Assembly (NCBI RefSeq): GCF_014050225.1 | Contig: NZ_JACFXV010000066.1 | Location: 56,973-120,972, forward strand | Length of the DNA stretch: 64,000 bases | Direction: 5' to 3' | From: Stappia albiluteola | Lineage (GTDB): Bacteria > Pseudomonadota > Alphaproteobacteria > Rhizobiales > Stappiaceae | Part shown: in pieces, positions 58,531 to 64,000 of the stretch | How the letters are laid out: each line of letters begins with the position of its first letter | Position numbering within the stretch: position 1 is the stretch's first letter | The notes under the pieces: model-generated | Databases searched by the model: none | What the model was told of the DNA's origin: nothing | Seen by the model: the letters and a program-made list of their open reading frames with translations, nothing else | Program-made: the position numbers and the translations under genes

Positions 58531-59396
58531 TTCAACCACCTCTCGGACCGGGCTCGGAGCCTTATGTAGATCGCGTTGGCAATGCCGGTGATGACGATCA
58601 TCCCGAAGGCGAGCGCATAGCCGAGATGCGGATTGCCGAGCACGTCGCCCCTGATCTGGGCATAGAGCAGGATCGGCGCGATGTTGAGCGACGGGCCGGT
58701 CAGCGCGATCGCCGTCGCCACGGCGCCGAAGGCATTGGCGAAAAGCAGCGCCAGGGTGCCGAGCAGCGAGGGAAACAGGATCGGCAGGCCGACCATGATC
58801 CAGTATTGCCGACCGCTGGCGCCGAGGATTGCGGCGGCTTCGCGCCATTCCTTCTTCAATCCGTCGAGCGCCGGCGTGATGATGAGGATCATCAGGGGGA
58901 TCTGGAAGAACAGGTAGGTGATGACGAGGCCCGGCGTCGACAGCAGGTTCCAGCCCATCGCGCGCAGATTGATGCCGAGTTCGGACTTGAGCTGCAGCGT
59001 GATCAGGCCGGCTGGCCCGATCGTCGCGATGAAGGCGAAAGCCAGCGGCACGCCGGCGAAATTCGATGCCACGCCGGAAAAGGTCAGCAGGGGCTCGCGG
59101 ATCCGCTTCGGCAGCCCGCCGATGGTGATGGCGGCGGCCATCGCAAAGCCGATCAGGCAGCCAAGCAGCGCCGAGGCGAAGCTTACCTTGATGGAAACCC
59201 AGTAGGCACTGCGGATCGAAGGCGTGTTGAGGTCCAGGATATTCTGGAAGGTGAACCCGCCCTGCGGCGTCTGGAACGCCCCGATGACGATGTAGAGCGT
59301 GGGAAGGATCAGGAAGAGCACCGAAAAGACGGCGAATGGCAGAAGGCCGAGCCATCTGAGTTCAAGCCGCCGCGCGGCCTCGGTCTGTCCTGGCAT
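58527..59396 (-). CDS. ABC transporter permease (first)
   Basis: A 289-aa permease with the loop EAAAILGASGRQYWIMVGLPILFPSLLG and several hydrophobic helices, starting MPGQTEAARRLELRWLGLLPF. It follows the binding-protein gene across a strong hairpin and overlaps the second permease by four bases. Same uncertain substrate as its partners. Confidence 0.9.
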   Translation of the reverse strand: MPGQTEAARRLELRWLGLLPFAVFSVLFLILPTLYIVIGAFQTPQGGFTFQNILDLNTPSIRSAYWVSIKVSFASALLGCLIGFAMAAAITIGGLPKRIREPLLTFSGVASNFAGVPLAFAFIATIGPAGLITLQLKSELGINLRAMGWNLLSTPGLVITYLFFQIPLMILIITPALDGLKKEWREAAAILGASGRQYWIMVGLPILFPSLLGTLALLFANAFGAVATAIALTGPSLNIAPILLYAQIRGDVLGNPHLGYALAFGMIVITGIANAIYIRLRARSERWLK

Positions 59397-59554
59397 GCAG
59401 TCTCGTCCCCCTTGGCGAGCGTATTTCCAAGCCGATCCTTTAGAACAGATTCGCTCCGTTCAAGTCACGTTGGCAGGAAGCAAAGGAAAGCGCCGCGAAT
59501 TATCCGTGGACGGCGGCAGCCCGGACAGTGCCGGACGCCGTCCCGATACGAAAT

Positions 59555-59580
59555 CGGCCCCGGATTGTTGTCCGGGGCCG
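59555..59580 (-). promoter_or_regulatory. Intercistronic stem-loop after the binding-protein gene
   Basis: CGGCCCCGGA and TCCGGGGCCG form a perfect 10-bp stem with a six-base loop, 18 bp after the binding-protein stop. No long U-tract, so read-through to the permeases is expected. Confidence 0.7.
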
Positions 59581-59598
59581 TTCCGATCTTGACAGGGC

Positions 59599-60711
59599 TT
59601 ACTGGACGTTCGCGCCGACGACGCTGTCCCAGCCGCCGACCACGACTTCCTTGTTTTCATTCACCTGGTCGATGGTCGGGAAGGCCGCTTTCGCATAGTT
59701 CTCCGCCGGCGGCAGGGCGTCGACGACCTCCTGCGGGACGACGCCGCGCGCGGCAAGGTCGTTGAAGCGGATCGGGTGGCAATAGCCCTTCAGCCAGCCG
59801 ATCTGTCCTTCGTCGGAATAGAGATACTCCATCCACAGCTTCGCCGCATTCGGATGCGGGGCGTAGGCGCTGATCGCCTGCACATAGACGCCGGCAAGCA
59901 CCGCGTCGGAAGGCACCACGACCTCGACCGGCGGGTTGCCGTTCAGCGTATCGCGGGCCGAAAGCGCATTATAGTCCCACTGGATGACGATCGGCGTGGT
60001 GCCCTGGGCGAGCGTACCGGCCTTGCCGATGACAGGCACGAAGTTGCCGGCTTTGTTGAGCTCGGCGAAGTACTTCAGGCCTTCTTCGGCCGCCGCCTTG
60101 CCGGGCTCGGCGCCGCGCGCCATGCCGGCGGCCATCACGGCCAGGATCGCCTGGTTGGACGCACGCGGGTCACCCGCCAGCGCCACCATGCCCGCGTATT
60201 CGGGCTTCAGCAGGTCGGCGAAGGAGGTCGGGACGTTGTCGACGAGATCCGTGTTTACCAGGAAGGACATCACGCCGTAATAGTCGCCGTACCAGTGGCC
60301 GGCCGCATCCTTGGCGTCGTCGGGGATCGAATCCCAGGTCGATACCTTGTAGGGCTGGACCAGTCCCTCGGCCTGCGCCGCGGGACCGAAGGCGAGACCG
60401 ACGTCGAGCACATCCGGCGCCTGCGGGCCCTTGTTGTCCTTGTTCGCGCGAACCGCTTCGAGTTCGTCGGCCGAGCCCGCATCAGGGTTCAGCTCATTGA
60501 CGGAAATTCCCGGATACTTGGCCTTGAAGCCTTCGATCACGGCGCCGTATCCGCACCAGTCATGCGGCAGGGCGATGGTGGTGAGCATTCCTTCGGCCTT
60601 GGCCGCAGCCTCCAGCTCGCTCAGCGACTGGGCCTGCGCGCCCGTTGCGAGGCCCGAGGCGAGAATGGCGGCCACGCTCACAACGTGAAGGAGCTTGGTC
60701 TTGCTGGTCAT
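59599..60711 (-). CDS. ABC transporter substrate-binding protein (iron/polyamine/phosphonate type)
   Basis: A 370-aa periplasmic protein of the family 1/6 binding-protein group. A signal peptide (VVSVAAILASGLATGAQAQ) is followed by EGMLTTIALPHDWCGYGAVIEGFKAKYPGISV, DVLDVGLAFGPAAQ and WYGDYYGVMSFLVNTDLV. The C-terminal half has AAKLWMEYLYSDEGQIGWLKGYCHPIRFNDL. There is no clear ferric-ion tyrosine pair that I can confirm, so an organic substrate such as a polyamine or aminoethylphosphonate is more likely than iron. First gene of the importer operon. Confidence 0.85.
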   Translation of the reverse strand: MTSKTKLLHVVSVAAILASGLATGAQAQSLSELEAAAKAEGMLTTIALPHDWCGYGAVIEGFKAKYPGISVNELNPDAGSADELEAVRANKDNKGPQAPDVLDVGLAFGPAAQAEGLVQPYKVSTWDSIPDDAKDAAGHWYGDYYGVMSFLVNTDLVDNVPTSFADLLKPEYAGMVALAGDPRASNQAILAVMAAGMARGAEPGKAAAEEGLKYFAELNKAGNFVPVIGKAGTLAQGTTPIVIQWDYNALSARDTLNGNPPVEVVVPSDAVLAGVYVQAISAYAPHPNAAKLWMEYLYSDEGQIGWLKGYCHPIRFNDLAARGVVPQEVVDALPPAENYAKAAFPTIDQVNENKEVVVGGWDSVVGANVQ

Positions 60712-61276
60712 GTCGACTCCCTTAGTTCGAATATGCCCTTTCGGGCTGACGTCCGAAATTCGAATACCTCAGGGATCCCTGTAGCCCAGACCTGCCCGCC
60801 CAAAGCGACCAGGTCGACCCGCCTCCAGGATCCGCGCTCCCCGCCCGACCCTTGCCGGTCGCGGCAGCGGAACGTGAGGTCTTCAACACGAACCTTTCCC
60901 CATCTGGTTTTCATTCGTGAGGCGAACGGCAGGATGGCCCCGCCCCTTCTGCCGCGACATGTCCGTCGCCACAGCAAAGGCATGACCAAGGTTTCGGCAG
61001 GAAAGAAAACACCGGCATTGGAACGAACACAGCCACTGCAGATCGCCCAACACCTTCTCCCCCTGTCGCCCAACCGGCTCTTACGCCCGGAACACTACGG
61101 TTCTGTGACGCATCCCTCACTTTAGGATGTTATCATGTTGGAAAAGACACACAATCGTTTGAAAACACCTCATTATGCCTTTTTAGGCAAGGATGAGATC
61201 GACACGGCGCGCCCCTCCTGCCTCTCGGAAAGCGGCAAGACCGACGGCACTGCATCCCTTTCACGATAGTGGAGGC
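60712..61276. other. Intergenic region between the importer operon and paaH
   Basis: 565 bp without a credible gene. It must contain the importer promoter and the paaH 3' region. A small perfect palindrome TGCCT-TTTT-AGGCA lies at 61176-61189. AT content rises at 61115-61190. I see no Pho box, tRNA or repeat. Confidence 0.45.
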
Positions 61277-62776
61277 TTAGCCGGCGCACAATGACATGTG
61301 CAGGTCCGCCCGGCGGCGCAGCCAGGGGCTTGGCCGGTAGCGCGGATCGCCGCCGAGCGCATAAATTCCGTCGAGGATTTCCAGCACAACGTCAGGACCG
61401 ATCTCGTCGCCCCAGGCAAGCGGCCCTTTCGGATAACCAAGGCCGAGCGTTACCGCCAGATCTATATCCCCGGGCGTTGCGATACCGGCCTGGGCGATGT
61501 CGCAGGCGATATTGACGATGGTCGCGACCACTCGCTGCGCGACGAAGCCGGTCGAATCGGCAATCACCGTTACCTTGTTGCCATCTGCGGAAAGCGCCGC
61601 CGCCGCCCGCTCGGCAATCGCCTTGCCGGTTGCCGGCGTCGTCATCAAGGTGCGACGGCCCGAGAGCGGAAACAGCGTATCGACGGCGACGACGCGGCTG
61701 GCGTCGAGCCCTTCGGCGGTTGCGGCCGCAGTCGCATCGGCACCGACCGGCGTCACCAGGATGACCGCTTCCGGGGAAGGTTCCGCCCCGCTTTCCACAC
61801 TCACGCCGGCCGCGATCAAGGCTTCGTGCAAGACAGCCGCGCGTTCGGGCCGGGCATTGCTGATCCAGACCGAGCCCGCATCGACGGCCGCATGGCCGCG
61901 CTCCTCGGGCTCGACCTTCGTGCCGCCGGAATAGGAATAGAAGCCCTCGCCCGTCTTTCGCCCGAGCAGCCCGGCTGCAAGCCGCTGATCGATCAGCGGC
62001 GAGGGGCGAAACCGTGGCTCGTGATAGAACTGGCTGTAGACCTGCTGCATCACCGGGCCGGAAACATCGAGCCCGGTGAGGTCCAGCAATTCGAAAGGCC
62101 CCATCCGGAAGCCCGCCGCCTCCCTTAGGATCCGATCGATCTCGGCGGGCGCGGCGACCTGCTCACGCAATAGCTGCAGGGCCTCGGTGACGAAGCCGCG
62201 GCCGGCGTGATTGACGAGGAAGCCCGGCGAATCCGTTGCCGTGACCGCCATATGTCCGGCCTCGCGTGCGAGTGCGCCAAGCCGTTCGGCCACCTCGGGA
62301 GCGGTGCGCGCGCCCGGGATCACCTCCACCACCTTCATCAGAGGCACAGGATTGAAGAAATGATAGCCCGCCACCCGCTCCGGATTGGAGCAGGATGCGG
62401 CGATCTCCGTCACCGACAGCGAGCTGGTATTTGTGGCGAGGATCGCATCGGCGCGAACGATCTCCTCAAGGGCGCTGAACAGATCCTGCTTGACCTTCAG
62501 GTTCTCGACGATGGCCTCGATGACCAGATCGCAGCCGGAGAAATCGGCGAGGTTGCGAGCCGTCGATATCCGGCCTGCTGCGGCTTCCGCTTCCGCCGAG
62601 GTCATCCGCCCCTTTTCGGCGGCGCGGGAGAACATACCGTCGACGAATTCCTTTGCCTCGGAGGCAGCACCCGTCCGCGCATCGTGCAGGATCACCGAAT
62701 TGCCGCTTGCCGCGAAGATCTGCGCGATGCCGCGGCCCATGGTTCCGGTGCCGACGATGCCGATGGTAAGTGCCAT
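61277..62776 (-). CDS. paaH: 3-hydroxyacyl-CoA dehydrogenase (PaaH type)
   Basis: A 499-aa NAD-dependent beta-oxidation enzyme. A Rossmann domain (IGIVGTGTMGRGIAQIFA) with ATNTSSLSVTEIA and VAGYHFFNPVPLMKVVEVI is followed by two C-terminal 3HCDH domains, as in PaaH/PhaC of phenylacetate degradation. ATG 62774-62776 has GGAAGGA upstream and the conserved MALTIGIVG start. An in-frame ATG at 62818 overlapping the hydratase stop is possible but less likely. No ring-opening paa genes are in the window, so general acyl-CoA oxidation is an alternative. Confidence 0.87.
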   Translation of the reverse strand: MALTIGIVGTGTMGRGIAQIFAASGNSVILHDARTGAASEAKEFVDGMFSRAAEKGRMTSAEAEAAAGRISTARNLADFSGCDLVIEAIVENLKVKQDLFSALEEIVRADAILATNTSSLSVTEIAASCSNPERVAGYHFFNPVPLMKVVEVIPGARTAPEVAERLGALAREAGHMAVTATDSPGFLVNHAGRGFVTEALQLLREQVAAPAEIDRILREAAGFRMGPFELLDLTGLDVSGPVMQQVYSQFYHEPRFRPSPLIDQRLAAGLLGRKTGEGFYSYSGGTKVEPEERGHAAVDAGSVWISNARPERAAVLHEALIAAGVSVESGAEPSPEAVILVTPVGADATAAATAEGLDASRVVAVDTLFPLSGRRTLMTTPATGKAIAERAAAALSADGNKVTVIADSTGFVAQRVVATIVNIACDIAQAGIATPGDIDLAVTLGLGYPKGPLAWGDEIGPDVVLEILDGIYALGGDPRYRPSPWLRRRADLHMSLCAG

Positions 62777-62814
62777 CTGGTTTTCCTTCCCGGTTGTGCC
62801 GCCCGCGGCCTCGG

Positions 62815-63588
62815 TCATTCGCCTTTGAAATCGGGTTTCCGCTTTTCCTTGAAGGCCTTCATTCCTTCCTTCTGGTCGGCGGTGTCGAAGAGCATGTGAT
62901 AGGACTTGCGCTCCAGCGCGATCGCCGACTGCAGCGGCAGGTCGGCGCCAAGCAGCACCGTCTCCTTGATATGCTCCAGCGCGAAGGGTGGAAGCCTGGC
63001 AATCTTTCCCGCCATTTTCAGGGCAGTCGCCAGAACCTCCCCGTCCTCGGCAAGTTCGGAGACGAGGCCCCAGTCGGCGGCCTTCTCCGCATCGATGATG
63101 TCGCCCGTCATCAGCAGGCGGAAGGCACGATACTTGCCGACGGCGCGCACAAGGCGCTGCGTGCCGCCCGCCCCAGGCATGATGCCGAGTTTCACCTCCG
63201 GCAGGCCGAAGCTTGCCCCCTTGCCGGCAACGATGATGTCGGCATGGAGCGCCAGTTCGCAGCCGCCGCCCAGTGCATAGCCGTTGACGGCGGCAATCAG
63301 CGGCTTCGGGAAATCCGCCACATCCTGCCAGAGCTTGTGGAAGGCGAGCCGGTGCATGCCCATCGGCGTCTCGTCCGCGACCACAGTAATGTCGGCGCCG
63401 GCGGCGAAAGCCGTCGCGTCACCGGTTACGACGGCAACGCGAGTCGATCCATCGTTCGCGGCCGACCGCAGCGTTTCGGAAAGCGCGACCCTCAGTTCGG
63501 TATTGAGCGCGTTGCGGGCTTGCGGACGGTTCAGGCGCAAGAGCAGGACGCCCTCTTCCGGCCGTTCCTCGATCAGGCAATCCGCCAT
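62815..63588 (-). CDS. paaF: Enoyl-CoA hydratase (PaaF type)
   Basis: A 257-aa crotonase-fold enzyme hydrating trans-enoyl-CoA. Oxyanion-hole segments TAFAAGADITVVAD and AVNGYALGGGCELALHAD, and the glutamate-bearing LPEVKLGIMPGAGGTQRL, are all present. ATG 63586-63588 has GGGAGGTG upstream, which rules out a longer frame to 63654. It sits directly before the hydroxyacyl-CoA dehydrogenase, giving two consecutive beta-oxidation steps in one operon. Confidence 0.9.
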   Translation of the reverse strand: MADCLIEERPEEGVLLLRLNRPQARNALNTELRVALSETLRSAANDGSTRVAVVTGDATAFAAGADITVVADETPMGMHRLAFHKLWQDVADFPKPLIAAVNGYALGGGCELALHADIIVAGKGASFGLPEVKLGIMPGAGGTQRLVRAVGKYRAFRLLMTGDIIDAEKAADWGLVSELAEDGEVLATALKMAGKIARLPPFALEHIKETVLLGADLPLQSAIALERKSYHMLFDTADQKEGMKAFKEKRKPDFKGE

Positions 63589-63705
63589 CGACTGGCACCT
63601 CCCGCGCATATGAGCGATCGCCATCAAGTGCAGGAGGCGGCGCGGTCCTGTCAAGGAAACTGTTTCGTCTGTGACAGTTGAAGCTTGAAATAAACGGGCG
63701 CCAAT

Positions 63706-63999
63706 TCAGGTCCGCGTCACGGACAGGATGTCGACCTCGCGCGGGTCAAGCCCGGTGCGGTCGGCGCAATGGAGCACGGCCAGCGCTTCCGCGCATTCCG
63801 CGTCCCTTGCCTTCAGTTTGTAGATTTCCGGCTCGCCGCCTTCGGAGCGCACCGTTACCTCGAAAGCATGCACATGTCCGCCGGAGTGATCGCTGCTTTC
63901 GTCCGGCTCCAGCTTCAGCACCTCAACCCCTGACGGATCCCAGCCGAATTCGAAACCGGCGATGAACCGCGCATGGTCCGGCGCCTCGTGCACGCTCAT
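63706..63999 (-). CDS. Uncharacterised small protein
   Basis: A 97-aa acidic, soluble protein starting MSVHEAPDHARFIAGFEFGWDP at ATG 63997-63999, one base from the window edge. No domain or catalytic motif is recognised. A histidine cluster (SDHSGGHVHAF) could bind metal, but this is speculative. It may head a transcript with paaF, 117 bp downstream. The ribosome site lies outside the window, so the start is unconfirmed. Confidence 0.6.
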   Translation of the reverse strand: MSVHEAPDHARFIAGFEFGWDPSGVEVLKLEPDESSDHSGGHVHAFEVTVRSEGGEPEIYKLKARDAECAEALAVLHCADRTGLDPREVDILSVTRT

Positions 64000-64000
64000 G

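Noticed and set aside
63662-63684. CTGTGACAG-like half Pho box upstream of paaF
   Set aside because: Only one half-site matches and there is no second unit at 11-bp spacing.

Overview
The window reads as a chromosomal segment of an alphaproteobacterium, most likely of the order Hyphomicrobiales (Rhizobiales). The grounds are a GcrA cell-cycle regulator (a family confined to Alphaproteobacteria), a SAM-II riboswitch in front of metZ, a class I lysyl-tRNA synthetase, a choXWV/betIAB osmoprotection locus, a linked phoR-pstSCAB-phoU-phoB operon, and GC-rich coding sequence throughout. The genus cannot be fixed from the sequence alone.

Left part (1-19.8 kb). choVWX (choline uptake) and betIAB (choline to glycine betaine) are divergent around a BetI-type operator and lie between two inverted copies of a palindrome-rich repeat array. 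Next comes a candidate haloacid uptake and dehalogenation operon (TetR regulator; small symporter subunit, Na+/solute symporter, small membrane protein, L-2-haloacid dehalogenase). It is followed by a DUF952-pyrD-arsC operon, a 268-bp MITE-like element, an S24-type repressor, a degenerate nuclease-like protein, lysK and a TerB-like gene. A third repeat array closes this part.

Middle part (19.8-38 kb). This holds second-messenger genes (GGDEF-EAL, PAS-GGDEF, CHASE2-adenylate cyclase with a FecR-domain partner, and a periplasmic cyclic-nucleotide phosphodiesterase/nucleotidase). Between them lie apaG, a CDP-alcohol phosphotransferase, metZ with its SAM-II switch, a tandem-domain dCTP deaminase, tRNA-Gly(CCC), a MshEN-glycosyltransferase fusion whose 3' end runs antisense into the tRNA, a lone family 3 binding protein and a small alpha/beta hydrolase.

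Right part (38-64 kb). An RND efflux pair is followed by argD-argF-hslO with a long structured leader, divergent gcrA, the phosphate regulon operon reading phoR, pstS, pstC, pstA, pstB, phoU, phoB with a Pho box before pstS, a SRPBCC protein, a four-gene ABC importer of the iron/polyamine/phosphonate type, and paaF/paaH-type beta-oxidation genes. The window ends in a small uncharacterised gene.

I see no prophage, integrase, CRISPR array, defence system, rRNA operon or complete insertion sequence. The most unusual material is the mosaic palindromic repeats, the small mobile-element remnants that sit exactly on gene 3' ends, the oversized PstA, the tRNA/glycosyltransferase overlap, and the structured argD leader.
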